A stretch of 64,000 nt of DNA from Sthenelais limicola (GCA_942159475.1 OW804098.1:5990383-6054382); one strand, 5' to 3'; shown: positions 24,201 through 36,510, counted from the stretch's first letter. Translations and numbers: made by a program. The notes: generated by a model from the letters alone, not told the origin.

Positions 24201-24958
24201 TACTGTAATGCTTGTTTTCTGTCATGTAGTAAGAACCTGATTAATCAGTTACAAGTGTTTCAAAATAAGGCACTTCGTTTCGCTTTAAAAAAACCAAGAA
24301 GCTACAATATTGATCTATTACATAGTGAGTCTGGTTGCATGTTCATTACCCAAAGAATATTCTTTAATAACATCAAATTTTATCAAAAGCAATTACACTC
24401 TCCCAGAATAAACTGGATAGAGAATCGAAGACAAGAGCCTAATTACAATTTACGAGAACAACAAAATTTAAATTTCCAAGTTAACAGACCTAATTGTAAT
24501 ATTTATCAGAAATCCATAGCATATGCTGGTTTATTAATGTGGAATAATCTCGAGGACGCCCTGAAGAGAATCGACGACAAGCTAATCTTCAAACAAAGAG
24601 TAAAGATTGGTATCCTGTCCAACAACATACAACTACCTGAAAAACTTCGGCCATAACAACGCACCCTGAAGAAATAACACATTCCGACGCAATCCATCCC
24701 AAGAAATTTATTACTCCTTCACTCTAAAAACTTAGCTAAATGATAATATTATGACCAATCACCCCATTATTCCATTCCATTTAATTATTTTCATCCACTT
24801 ACGAATAGAATAGAATATAAATGTAATGTAACTTCCACACTCAATAAAAAATGTTATGTATGAAATAGCGAAAATTCAGGACGCGGCGGAATACCGGGAA
24901 TAGCCCGAGCCGTGTTAAACTGCTATGGCACATGCCACAACTAACTACCTGAATAAAA
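21300..24958 (+). mobile_element. Nearly full-length APE-type LINE (CR1/L2/Crack-like)
   Basis: It sits inside the right arm and is absent from the left. It has a ~400-base 5' leader, one long ORF2 (endonuclease plus RT), and a ~300-base 3' end with AATAAAAAATG and a final TACCTGAATAAAA. On the 3' side the arm resumes at 24959 (pairs with 14893). On the 5' side it resumes at 21279 (pairs with 15229), so 335 bases of arm are missing at the insertion point. The clade assignment is by general resemblance only. Confidence 0.85.
21699..24656 (+). pseudogene. LINE ORF2: endonuclease-reverse transcriptase, inactivated
   Basis: One frame of about 986 codons runs from ATG at 21699 to the stop at 24654-24656, interrupted only by TAG at 22746 inside a TTAGA-type microsatellite expansion. 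The N-terminal third is an APE endonuclease (FHLNIRS, FSETWL, IYRPPSGQ, MGDLNID, LDHILTD), but the final SDH box reads RDY (22395-22403), losing the catalytic histidine. The RT follows, with NLRPISLTHVLSK, FFDYQKAFDTINH and CGVPKGSILGPLLF; the catalytic FADD reads FADN, a single-base change at codon 23811-23813. Both enzymes should therefore be dead, although most of the sequence is well preserved, which suggests a fairly recent insertion or copying by active relatives. The C-terminal region ends with MWNNLEDAL-type sequence as in the family. Confidence 0.85.
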
Positions 24959-25142
24959 CTTAGAATAATAAATAGATCAGACAGATTTCAGATCACTGAT
25001 GACTATCATACACAATTTAACCCGTCATGGCTAACTAACCAAAATGCCAGGTACGATTCTGGAGCAATTATTATATAAAGCTATACAGAATAACGTGGAG
25101 TCAACTAGGACGTAAATCCAACAGAAGAAAAAGCCTTTATCC
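24959..25142 (-). repeat. Large inverted duplication, right arm (middle part)
   Basis: Reverse complement of about 14712-14893, between the LINE and the 1.74-kb hairpin-ended insertion. Confidence 0.9.
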
Positions 25143-26880
25143 CATATTAATAGCAGATCTTTGGATTCTGCTGGGGTTCTGGATACTTATAAATTACTGT
25201 TTGGACAGGAAGTCGTCAAACCGGAAAACGGATGTAGTAGTTTATTTTTCGGATTCAGAGGTTTATTTTTCGGACGTAGAATTATTTTGCGGATGTAGTT
25301 AAAATAAACCCCAGCCGGCGTTTCCGCTCAATCACTTACCTCATCAACTAGTTGTTCGTCGTCGATTCCGCGTTCATTTTTGAACGTGTATAAAGTCCTG
25401 GTCACATTAAAGTCTTTTCTTCACTGTTTTCGATGGAAATATTAGCCATTTTTAAGTATTTAGGGCATAGGGTTCGCCATAACGTGACGACAATAGACAT
25501 CGTGCAAGCGATGTTGTGACAATGGCTGTCTCCCAGTGACACTCAGACGAAACAAGCCAGGCTCTGTACAACTGCCTAAATATCACTCCAAAATCACCGA
25601 TAATGTTCCAAATATCCTTGTTCTTAGCATGATCCGCTTGCTGAATGGTGGTAAGCAACGAAATAGGGAATAATCCATTTGTCAATTCAGCCACAGTAGA
25701 CATCATGCCAGACATCGTGCAAGCCTCAGTTTGTTGACATGCGGGTCACTTTCGAATGAAATCCTCCGTGCGCTATATAGACTACCGTACACAATGCAAC
25801 GCCAAGTGAACGTGCACATGAGTGGCTATGCCGAAAGTTCCACATCTTTTCCGGTTTACCTTGGCAGGCATGTATGGCTTCTGAAATCGCCATTCATTGA
25901 ATACTTGATTAACGTACACTAAATCTTCGCTATCGGGCTCAAACAACATTTAAAACATTTCTACCGGATCAAATCTTTTATTTATTTCTTTTTTAAGTCC
26001 CTAGACACACGCAACACGGCATTCGAAAACCGGAAGTCTCCGATGCTTTGGATAGCAAGCAGCGGATCCTTACGAAAACACGCCGGCTGGCTGAACATAA
26101 ACATAAGTAAATACGCACCGCTGATTGGCTGTTGTAGCTGGAGCTTCATTCGGCTAGCCGTCGCATTATCATATAGATTCCGACTAAAGCGTGCAAACTT
26201 GCGGGCGTGTAAACACATGGTTTCTGAACTCGCCATCCATTTATTACTTGATTTCCATAGAGGAAAACTTCGCTATCGGCTTAAAACAACATTTAAAACA
26301 TTTCTACCGATTCAAATCTTTTATTTATTTCTTTTTTAAGTCCCTAGACACACGGACACGGCATTCGTAAACCAGAAGTCTGATGCTTGGTTGCCTGCAA
26401 AAAGTGGAAGCTTTGTTTGTTTCTGGAACGGAGAATGCGGCTGACGTAACCAACATTCTGAAGTTATCATTAGGTTTACATATGTGATATTGGTTGGACA
26501 GAGGTAAAATAAACTAAATATTAAAATGTATTGGTTTTAAATGTGTAAAACATGCTAATTTGGACGTTATAAAGGCTCTTTTTGACTCGGTCCTTTCCAT
26601 GTCAGATGTAAAATAGTAACCCATGTATTCGAGTTGAGAAGCTAAATTATTGGAATTCATCATGCTGTAAGTACATCTACAACCTTTTTTTGAGCCTAAT
26701 ATTTGTTAATATGTGTTTAAACAGTGTTATTGAATCCAAAAATCGGCTATAAAAGTGATTAATTCCCTCGATTTTGTGTCTTCTGCTTTTGTTTGAAAAT
26801 AAACCCCTCGGCCCTTCGGGCCTTGGGGTTTATTTTAAAGCAAATGCCTAAGACACAAAATCTCGAGAAATTAATCACAT
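25143..26880. mobile_element. 1.74-kb non-coding element with a terminal hairpin, inserted in the right arm
   Basis: The left arm has the uninterrupted site (TTTATTCCATAGCC near 14710). In the right arm TCCCATA precedes and TCACATA follows the insert, a possible 7-base target duplication with one mismatch. The insert starts TTAATAGCAG and ends in a long hairpin finishing GAGAAATTAA. It contains tandem TTTATTTTTCGGA words (25240-25295), two copies of a ~120-bp block (25905-26035 and 26265-26380), and no plausible protein. Blocks are shared with 61790-62450, some inverted. Confidence 0.75.
26755..26878. repeat. Long hairpin ending the 1.74-kb element
   Basis: The arms 26755-26814 and 26818-26878 are imperfectly complementary over about 60 bases with a 3-base loop (GGCCC-TTC-GGGCC). 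Outer words are GTGATTAATT and AATTAATCAC; inner words are AAAATAAACCCC and GGGGTTTATTTT. Confidence 0.85.
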
Positions 26881-28449
26881 AGCCATGTCCAATATTATAA
26901 AGCTTACACAATTTACGTGGTAAAGCCCACTTGGGAAAAATAAAGACCTGTAAATGTTAAAATATTTACCTCTACGTACATTGATTAAATCAAGTGCATA
27001 GTTATTGAGTTAATAGAAAATGATGTAAAATAAAAGTTTGTATGACTTAGAACTAAAGAGAAAAGATTATGTGTAAGATACAGTGAATTAAAACTAATTA
27101 TTGAAATATAACATGGTTAACATGTTCCCTAAATATGAATAAGTATCCCCCTCCATCATATTTTACCTGTTTCCACTGATAGAGCCGGCAGAGGAAAACA
27201 TTCTTATAATATGTTTCAAAACAACTGAGATTATCAGGAGAACGATGCATATATAATGTTCTCTTAAACATACTAAGTAATATTTAACAGAGTAATACTA
27301 TTCAAAATTATATTTTTAATAACTACATTGTATAACTACATTGTAGAAGGATTCATCCCATTTATGTATGATTATTTGATTACTGAATAAAAATTCTTAT
27401 ATATATATATGGATGCAGCTATCATAGTTACTAACACACACACACAAAATCAGCATGAATTTCCTGGCTGAATTTTTTATATTAAAACTTAATTTTGAGA
27501 CAATTGGCTAAAAATGAGATAATTCTTGATAAATATTTGATTCATACACATATGGCTCCATAAATTTTGATGAAATTTAATATGGATGTAGGGACCGTAG
27601 ATACTCACTTCCACACCAAAAATCAGCATAAATTCTCTGGCTGAAATGTTTATATCAAGACTTAACATACATACTTCGTCTGCATAATGCTGATATTCCC
27701 TGCTATATGTATTGAATACACATTGCATGAAAAATGGCAAAAGTTGTAACCCGCTACTCACGCTAGGCATCCCCGCACACCCCGTTACATAATCACTACT
27801 GAGTCACCTTAAAGCCTGATCAGAATTTTAGATAATTGCTTTCAACAACATAATTTAGAAACATTCATGCACTTGAAAACAACACAATTTTAGTGTATAT
27901 TACCTTCTAAAATGAGATTTATATATTCTGAAAATCAGTCAAATATATCCCTTTTTTGGACTGTAACAAGTGTGAATGTGGAACAAGTCTGATACCATGC
28001 CAATATTTTTCTTAATGTCTCATTATCAAAAAATACAGCTGTAAGAATTGTGTCAATGTTTATTGAGAAGTGCCCATGTATTGATTAATGGCATTGTCTT
28101 AGTTATCCACTCCACGCTTACAGTTACAATCACTTAAATAAATGCCAGCAGAGAATAAGTTGGGACCTGCAAGCATTGCTTTCCCTTCCAACACCTTGTA
28201 AACTACATGATGTTTGTATAGGACACAACCAAGGGTGGAGAAATTGGAATCTATAAATCACATGGAACAAGGTTTATCATTGAATGGTTGTTATTGAGTT
28301 TTTAGACATCACAAGTTCATCAAATCGAGCAAATATATCTGTAGATCTTGAATTGTTCAGGAAATATATCGTGGACATTTTTTCATAGAGTCTTTGGAGA
28401 TATAATGATAAAATATAACAACAATAATTCTACCGACATGGCAGATAAT

Positions 28450-29357
28450 ATAACATTGAAGGGAAATACAATGACACATTTCACCATTTATGTCCCAGGC
28501 CAGGCCAAAATATCGATGCTGGTTGGGATGAATGGTAATTGATCTATAGGCACTTTCCAGATCGATCACTCCCATATAGTCACCTGGGCGTAGCTGGGAC
28601 ATGACCTCATCAACTGACAGAAGGCTGAATCTAGATGTTACCTGGGTAGTATAATTGTTGATGGAAATATTGTCTGGTTTGCTGCAGTCTGTTATCGGGC
28701 GTTCGGGCGTACGCCCCCGTCCGGCTTCATTATTGCGCTAATGGCGTGAACACATATTGGCTTCTCCGAGACCACAGAGAGTTTCCCTGAAGCTATCTCC
28801 GACTGAATTAATCTGTCCAACCTGTTGAAAGCAATATCAGAGAAACAAGAGCTGTAATTATCCACAGTATAAGGCTCTATAGACAATGGATCATTCACAA
28901 GGCGGAAGCCATTGACCATGCCATCGAGAATGAAATGTGAGTCAGGATCCCAGTCGGAATTGTTTTTAAGAAACTACACCAAGTTGACGTCTGCATTTGA
29001 GTTGGCACCTCCCCTATATGATGAACTTTCCCGATTTCTAGCGCTTTCTCTACTAGAACATCGAAGGATTGCTCCGAAATGGCCGAATATGATGGTACAG
29101 AAGCCTCGTCAAGGCTTGCTGGAAGTTGGGGTAGGCAATCTTGGATGTTTACGTCACTAGTCCTGCCCTCCTCCACAGGAGAGTTCAGGCCAACAAAAGG
29201 AGGTGCGTGACTCACACACATTGCTTGTGTGGGTGGTGTCATTGCAGAAAGCACACACATGGCGACGGGGACAGGGTACCTTGCATTTCTTTGAGTGAGA
29301 TAGATGATTAATTATAGATCCAACAAATATCATCCGCCCAATTTCTGAAATTTTCAT
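28450..29357 (-). pseudogene. DIRS-like gag zinc knuckle and RT fragment, right arm
   Basis: Mirror of 12199-13110, with the same CCHC knuckle (29157-29357 frame) and the same 8-base frame-breaking duplication (near 28703). It begins 22 bases after the stop of the intact NXPE-like gene, in the same orientation. Few substitutions separate the two copies. Confidence 0.8.
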
Positions 29358-29378
29358 TGCAATTAGTATTAGTAAACT

Positions 29379-30887
29379 TCATATTGGACACATCTTCTGT
29401 ATTAATGAAAATAAGATGGCCCTTCCAACACGGGCTTCACCTGTAATATATTCTTTAGTTGTGTACAATTGATGAGCACCGTCTGTGGTATATCCTGGCA
29501 TGGAAATCATTATATCGTAAGCTGAGATTATGTCTATGTCCATTTTTCTTAGCTCATGGTCTGTCCAATCATTGAGAGCATGTATCACTCTATTGTTTCT
29601 GGCTGCATCAATCTTATACCAGAGTTCAATTGGGGTAATTTGAATCCAAAATATTTTGATTCTTGAATGTTTAAGGATTCTTTGTATCAACTTGAAAACT
29701 TCATCCATAAAAGAAATATAATATATTGGACCAAGAAACGAAAGATCATGCTGACCAGTGTTCAAAACTAAAATATTTGTAGCATCTCTACCTTTGGGTT
29801 TTCCAGCCTCTTTTTGCCACCATTCCTGTATTTGGGCTACAAGGTGCATTGCAAAAACGACATCTATTTTAACAATTTTTTTAAATTTGAAGGATTTCAA
29901 GGCGACAAATTTGCCTCTTATATGGGAGTCTCCCATCAGTGTGACTGAGTATTCGGCAAGGCAGTCTTCCTGTTTTTGTGTGAGTTTGTACCTATAGAAA
30001 CATCTGTTACAGAACCAGTACCATTGACCCTTCTTCATCCAGTAACATGGAGAATAGGGATTGGTATGCTTTGACACTGAACAGTTTTCTGATTCTTTGA
30101 GTGCCAATTCATCCAAGTTTTTCTCCAGTTGGTTCATAATAAGGGTTGGGATATGTTCTTTTTCAAGCATAAGAACTACAGTATATTGCCTATAGTTTTT
30201 ACAATCTATACGTTTACTGGTTATATCCATATGTGCAGCTTGTATTTCAATACTGAAATTCCTTTCATATACCACACATACAAATCCATAAACTCGGGTA
30301 TTACGATTAAAGTTTTTCCAACGACATTCTTTCTGTGTCCTTGCTGTTTTTATCAGACCAAATAAAAAATTAGGTCTGAGATTTTTAGAAAGATGTGACA
30401 TGACAGATTCCTTGAGATGAACATTTACATTTTGTCCACTGGATGAGATCCAATAGGAATAGCTAAAGTGTTGGTTGTAGTTAAAAGAACAGTTCCTCCC
30501 CTGGTAGTCTGCAATGCTGGTTCCCACTTGTTTAATTATTGGAAGATTATATTTCAAGAAATGTTTTTTATGTCTCTTTCTTATATGATTTAGCATAGCA
30601 CCTTCAGAGCGATTTTTTAGTGGTTCATGGAACAATGTGTTGGTGATCAAACTCAAATCCTTGTATTTGTACAGTTGGGTGAAATCATATATGCCCTTAC
30701 TTTGACTCAGGTTCAAGTCAAAGGCAACTTTTGCACCAATGATATCCCTCAACCAACAAAGTTCCACATGAAAAACACAAGGGTCACTTGCAGCAATTTC
30801 TCTTTTCATTGTTAATGATTGCCAAATAATGATATATAAGGTGAAACAGGCAATACATGCTAGTAACAAATTATATTTGAGGTTCAT
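29379..30887 (-). CDS. NXPE/PC-esterase-like type II membrane protein (intact right-arm copy)
   Basis: An intronless frame of 502 codons from the ATG at 30887 (508 from 30905) encodes a protein with an N-terminal signal anchor (about residues 11-29, LLLACIACFTLYIIIW), a cysteine-rich region, and a C-terminal SGNH-fold esterase-like domain. In 508-residue numbering the visible motifs are a Y/W-rich CYWMKKGQWYWFC block before the domain, the GDS motif with Ser 327, an NTGQHDL block (382-388) and the DGAH pair with Asp 475 and His 478. This order matches the NXPE family, whose members are Golgi or secreted proteins related to sugar O-acetylation; substrate and function are unknown here. TTTCAG just before the chosen ATG may be a splice acceptor. 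A gag/RT relic of a DIRS-like element follows at 22 bases. The left-arm copy is identical in protein apart from its frameshift. Confidence 0.75.
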   Translation of the reverse strand: MNLKYNLLLACIACFTLYIIIWQSLTMKREIAASDPCVFHVELCWLRDIIGAKVAFDLNLSQSKGIYDFTQLYKYKDLSLITNTLFHEPLKNRSEGAMLNHIRKRHKKHFLKYNLPIIKQVGTSIADYQGRNCSFNYNQHFSYSYWISSSGQNVNVHLKESVMSHLSKNLRPNFLFGLIKTARTQKECRWKNFNRNTRVYGFVCVVYERNFSIEIQAAHMDITSKRIDCKNYRQYTVVLMLEKEHIPTLIMNQLEKNLDELALKESENCSVSKHTNPYSPCYWMKKGQWYWFCNRCFYRYKLTQKQEDCLAEYSVTLMGDSHIRGKFVALKSFKFKKIVKIDVVFAMHLVAQIQEWWQKEAGKPKGRDATNILVLNTGQHDLSFLGPIYYISFMDEVFKLIQRILKHSRIKIFWIQITPIELWYKIDAARNNRVIHALNDWTDHELRKMDIDIISAYDIMISMPGYTTDGAHQLYTTKEYITGEARVGRAILFSLIQKMCPI

Positions 30888-32181
30888 CTTACTGAAATGA
30901 TACATGAAATCTGTCAGTTATTTTGGATGAACAGAGTTAATATAACCTTAAATTGGTGTCTGTAGATTTATTTATATTTGGATTTCATTCAATTTCAGAT
31001 TTAATGAGATAAGGTAGATCTATTGTGAAATTGGTAGCTAACTCCAAGTCCTGGCACTAAGATGTGCTTATGGCTGGTTGTGTTATAGAAACCTGTAAGA
31101 AGACAATAAGAGTCAATGACAAACACAAATTGAATCAATCTGCCAGCTCATAAATATATGAGATGCATTACAGAAAGGCTTCAGAAAAAACCTAGCAGAG
31201 CTCTGATGATTACATATTCCGAGACAATTTAACCAATCACAGCCTGTATATTTGCAAGAAAAGCAAAATTACTGTCCTTGAACCTGTGGAGATTGATTTG
31301 TTTATTAGTGTTCCAGGTAAAAGACTGGTATCATAACTGATCTGAAAAATGTTCTTAACCTCAGGAAAAAGAGTAGAAGAAAGTAAGAGGAAGCTTTTTT
31401 GAAGAAGAGTAAATTTTTAAGATCTGGTTTTGGTAGGGACTCAAAAACTTGAAACAACTTGTGTATTGATACACGCTGAATTGTAATTTCTTGTTGTGAA
31501 TAAATTTGAGAGTACTAAACTCTAATAAGATAAATCATTGGAATCTGCTTGATGTTATCTCTCAAATGAAATTATATCTCAAAAATATTGTGGAGGGGTT
31601 GGTAGATGGACAGCACACAGACTTTGTTTAGGGAATTCAATCAGTTGTCTGCATTTTGGGTCTGTATTGATTCTTTCTTCATTGATCTAGTTAAATTTGT
31701 ATTGTCTTTTTTTTTTGGGGGGGGGGGGGGAAATTTGTATTGTCTTATTTCTTTTCTGGGCAGGTAATTATGTTCAAATGTTTTGGCAATTGGTTAGATA
31801 GTGAATTTTTATCTTGCTCTGTTAATGGTCTGAACCGGTGTAATTGAATTCCTTTGGTCGTTCTTGTAATTCTTCTTTGATTTACTTGATGGGATAGGGA
31901 TAGGCTTTTCTTTTTACATAGTTTCAAAATTAAATATCTCATTGTGATTATTATTGTCATAACCCTACCCTGTGTATGTAAAGAGGCAGTTGGTTCATTG
32001 CGGTCTGCCTTCAGTGCTATATGCATAACCTTGTTATGAATACTCTACAATTTATTCATTTTTCAGCACCTAATGGGTTCAGGGAGAGGAGCAAGTAGTC
32101 TGTGATTTGAGGGGTGGAGCACTGGCCATCCACTAAACCAAACAGAAAAAAACCCAAAGGAAATGGTTTTGAGATTTCTAT

Positions 32182-32460
32182 TTACTGTATTAGGTCTAGT
32201 ACCTCCTTGCTTTCTAAATGGTTAATAGAAAAATTTTCAAAAACAGTTTCTGGCTGTATATTGCAAGGACAAGCCACTATTTGCGATTTAATTTTAGGAC
32301 CTACATTACCAAAAAAATCATTTAGATGTTCAGATGATTTAGTTCCTTGTTGAGTCTTACTTCTCAGGCTATTTAATTCTGTCCTTGAGCAATTTTGAAT
32401 TTCATTTAATGTTCGCCAGAATTTGTGCCCATCACCTGGATTTTTCCGCAATGGATGGAC
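32182..32460 (-). pseudogene. LINE linker fragment, right arm
   Basis: Mirror of 9050-9371: the same GHKFWRTLNEIQ and NDFFGNVGPKIKS segments on the minus strand. The sequence beyond 32460 differs from the left arm by ~60 bases containing direct and inverse CAGTCAGTGGTCACT-like words. Confidence 0.75.
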
Positions 32461-32819
32461 ACACCCTCAGGCATCTAACCAATGGAGACTTCCTACTAGA
32501 CGGCACTACTGACCACTAACTGGTCCCACCCAGTCAGTGGTCACTCCCAGTCAGCAAGATCAAGTACACAATAGACAGAGGTTCTGTGTAAGCCTAGCCT
32601 GTATTCTGAATAATGCTGTTGTAACAATGTGCATTCTTTACTCTTGTATTTAGTTGAATCCTACAAAAGTGTGACTCTCTGCTATTTTCTTCTTAGTCTC
32701 TTTTATTCTGGTGTTCAAACTATTCTCATTAGACTTGAATAGCACTCCAAATCCATTTCCTTAGTATGATATATATATGAAACAAAATTCAAAGCAATTT
32801 CAAGCCCTGAAAAATGTAA

Positions 32820-33500
32820 TTTTGAAAAATGTAATGCTAGGAAACACCCACTTTAAATGGCCTGAAATAATATCTAAAGATCATTGAACTTTATTTTACC
32901 CAGTTTCATCTCCAGAATGTTATTTAAAAACTAAAATAATCAAGAGATATCAATCTTACAACCTATAACTTACTATTCTTTATAAAATCGGGGCATATTG
33001 ACGCCTTATGCTACAAAATGACCTGTGATTGCTCATTGCTTATCAATATGAAAAACCAATATTTTCGCCTCAGAAAATAAAGCATTTTGACAGCCATGAG
33101 CATAATGCTACAAAAGAATGTTTTTAAAATAATCATTAAATGACCCTTGAATTGCAATTCATCCAGCTTCACTAAAGCTCCAGATTAGTATCAAGAGTAA
33201 AACCATAAGGAGATCTTGATACTTTTCCAGGTTTAATCACAATCTTTTTAAAACTATGTACACTATGCGTAATGCTACAAAACGTCACATAAATGATCTG
33301 GTTAATACATAAATTGATGAGAACTATTTTCCCTCTCTAAAGCCCATGAATCAAACAAGATTTTCAGATGAAGATATAAATATTTATATTTTATATAAAC
33401 AGATATTTCTCTAAAATACTCAAATAGATGAGTTATGCTACAAAACAAAGCAATGCTACAAAATGGCATAATGCTACAAAATACATATTATTGTGCACTA
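32820..33500 (+). repeat. Cluster of ATGCTACAAAA motifs, right arm
   Basis: ATGCTACAAAA occurs near 33008, 33107, 33271, 33434, 33453 and 33469, with weaker forms near 32829 and 33850. The last three lie in a 130-base stretch missing from the left arm. Spacing in the older part is 100-165 bases. It behaves like a degenerate dispersed or satellite-type repeat. Confidence 0.65.
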
Positions 33501-34407
33501 TTTTCACAAAATTAAAGATTTCTTTTTAATTTTCTCAGGAAGCAGTGTTCATCCAAAGAATCATCTTTGAAGAAACAAGATATTTGTATTGCATTTAAAT
33601 ATATATTTTGTGGTTTTGATGGATTTATAAAGATCATGGTCAATTTTGATGTGCAATTTTTGGGGCCTGGAGAGAATGAAAGATAAAGATATAATGGAAT
33701 ATGTACACATATATGTGTTGGAATTTAGCATTGATTATTAATATAATTGAATGAATGAATAGTCCAGCAATCTGTTTTGATCATGTCAAGCTTAATACAA
33801 GCTTAATACTGTAGTGTTTAGAATGCTAAAGACATAATTGACTCATGTGTAATGTGACAAAACAGTCTTTCATTCATTGCTATTATCAAATCTACTGAGT
33901 TTTTTTTCTGTTTTGAGTTTGTTCACCGAAAGAGAGCATATGTCCAAACATTTATGACTGAATTATAGCTTAAGGAATGAAGCCAAATATAAAATAGTAC
34001 AAAACAAAGATTAAATTAAATTAATCAAATACCAAATATATATTTCTCAATTAGGACTCATTGTCCCCGTAAGTATGTGCTTAGTTTTGTATTTCTATCA
34101 ATTGAACATTTTGTCTATTAATAAGTAGCATGAATAAATTAATGAGAAGATATATTACCTTTTTGAAATATCACCAATGAAATCAAGAAAACCTATGTCT
34201 TCACATGATCTAGTATGTTGTACACACCCAGCGCAGTCTCAAATGTTTAGTGTTGACACATTTCCATGCTGATATATTTCAATGTCAGTATGAGAAATCT
34301 TGCTGGAATCTCATCTAGTTGGAACCATGATTGGCTGGGACTCAAATTAGGTGCGTCATCCAGTGGTCCATAGACCCTTGCAGTAGTACCAAGGAGTATT
34401 TAAAAAG

Positions 34408-34566
34408 ATGTGTATATGGAGTATAGAGAAAAGAGGTGCAGAGTATATGACGTTTAGAGAAGAGAAGCTGGGTATACAGAGTATAGAGAAAAGAGGTGCA
34501 GTGTATCTGACGTTTAGAGAAGAGAAGCTGGGTATACAGAGTATAGAGAATAGAGGAACAGCACAT
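34408..34566. repeat. 60-bp tandem repeat, right arm
   Basis: Mirror of 7183-7340 with the same period. The plus strand reads as a repeated GIQSIEKRGAVYLTFREEKL peptide. The only support is the period being divisible by 3. Confidence 0.85.
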
Positions 34567-35069
34567 CTAGAATTATCATATTCATCCTACCTCATCTTAT
34601 TGAACTTCACTGCCTTGTATGTAAAACTAAAAAGCCCTTTTGCTGGTCCACATACCTGGCCACCCTCTTAGTCAGGGAATATTATGAGAAAAAAGGCTAA
34701 TCTGACCAAAAAGTTTCTTCTCTAATATGTTACTAAAGTTGTCTACTAACACATTTCAAAACATTTAAATTCAACTCCCGTAGGAAAACCTATGACAGCT
34801 GAAAACAAAAATGGGCACCACTAAAACTTTGAAACTCCATAACTTGGGGTAGAATAAACATGTAACCAAGTGTGAATAGACTTTTACTATGTTTTAAGGC
34901 ATGGAGAATCTATTGGAATATGAAAAATGGTAATACAGACAATATTTAGTAAGTTAATATACTGACATACAGTGCCCCAAGACAGGGTTTCAATACCTCT
35001 TGCTTGGGATATTTTCCAGGCCAGATTTCTTATGTTTGTTTAATTTTGAAATTATTTTCAATAGGTCTT

Positions 35070-35875
35070 CAGGAGGGTATTTGGGGTGGAAATGTGATTT
35101 TGAAGCCTGTTTTAAATTGCGATCTCTACACTCTATTTATAGCCTGGGAAAACACCTGTGAGACACTACGTCATTTCCCACAACCTTTCAGGGGGATCCT
35201 AACTACATGCAGAGGAGTGGGAGAGTGAAGAAGAGGGGAGGGAGTGGGTGGGGGTATTGGAGAGAGGGAGGGGATGGAGAGGGAGGGGATGGAGAGGGAC
35301 GTGTAGGAGGGGGAGAGTTAAGAAAAGGGAGCGGGGGTTGGAGATGGGGTTGGGAGAGATTAACAGGTATGAAAGACAGAGAAGAGGGGGAGGAAAACGA
35401 GGAAGAGGGGGAAGTGTGGGGAGAGAGGGTCCAAGAAGAGGGGGAAAGAGGCAAGAGAGAGAATGTAGGGAGAGAGGGTAGGGGGAGCATGAGGAAGAGG
35501 GGAGGGAAAGGGGGGGAAAGCCCCTGTGAGACATTACATCATTTCCCACAACCGTTCAGGGGGACCCTAACTATATGCAGAGGAGTGGGAGAATGAAGAA
35601 GAGGGGAGGGAGTGGGTGGGGGTATTGGGGGAAATGTGGGGAGAGATGGTGACCATCCAAGAAGAGGGGTAAGAGGCGGGAGAGAGGATGTAGGGGAAGG
35701 GAGAGGGGAGGGGGAGCAGGAGGAAGAGAGGAGGGAGAGGGGGAATCAGAGATGGGGTTGGAAGAGAAAAACAGGTATGAAAGACAGAGAAGAGGGGGAG
35801 GGAAACAAGGGAGAGGGGGAAGTGTGGGGAGAGAGGGTGACCGTCCAGAAGACGGGTACATTGCTAGTACTTAAT
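35070..35875. repeat. GA-rich tandem modules, right arm
   Basis: Reverse-complement counterpart of 4860-5640: conserved boxes around 35085-35200 and 35520-35560 alternate with GGGAGAGGGGGAG-type tracts. Open frames here are glutamate/arginine/glycine or serine/proline low-complexity only. Confidence 0.75.
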
Positions 35876-35879
35876 AAAA

Positions 35880-36510
35880 GGGAACCTGTCCTCAATTTTG
35901 TGCGCTTGGTCTTGAGCTTGTTCCTCCCAATTTGACATTTGTATATAACAGAATTTTTATTTTCTTTTAGTTTTTGGGGCCATAGTCTTTAGATTTCTGT
36001 GACCTCTTGCATGACTTCTAGTTATGAGTTTTCTGTTGTCTAAGTTATCCTGATTTGAAGTGGTGAGCAATTTCAATGATGTGTCTTTCTCTCCTATTGC
36101 TGATAGATAGAATGTTTAAAAGATTATGTTCATTTCTAAGGTTTTTTTTGTCAAAGATAATACGCAATGCCTAATTCTGTAGTGTTTGCAATTTTTGTAG
36201 TAGATACTTAGGTCCTGAATCATAGATAAAGTCGCAGTAATCCAAGTGAGGTAAAATTGCCATCTTGTAAAGGTCCTGACGTGCTTTTCTGGTTAGTGAA
36301 TTTTTTGCTCTGTAAAGTAATCTAATTTTGAGTGAAACCTTTTTGATTAGGTTTTTTTAAGTGAGGTTTGCAAGAGAAAACCTAAGTATTTGTATTCGGC
36401 AACTTTCATAAAATTGGATGTTCCAAGTTTCAAGGAGGAGACACAGTCGTTCTTATACCTAGGAGTAATTGCTAAGTTAATCACACTGCATTTGTCTGCA
36501 TTTAAATAGT
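35880..36510 (-). pseudogene. LINE RT C-terminal fragment, right arm
   Basis: Mirror of 4205-4857, encoding the same thumb and connection pieces on the minus strand with extra point changes that break the longest left-arm frame. Confidence 0.75.
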
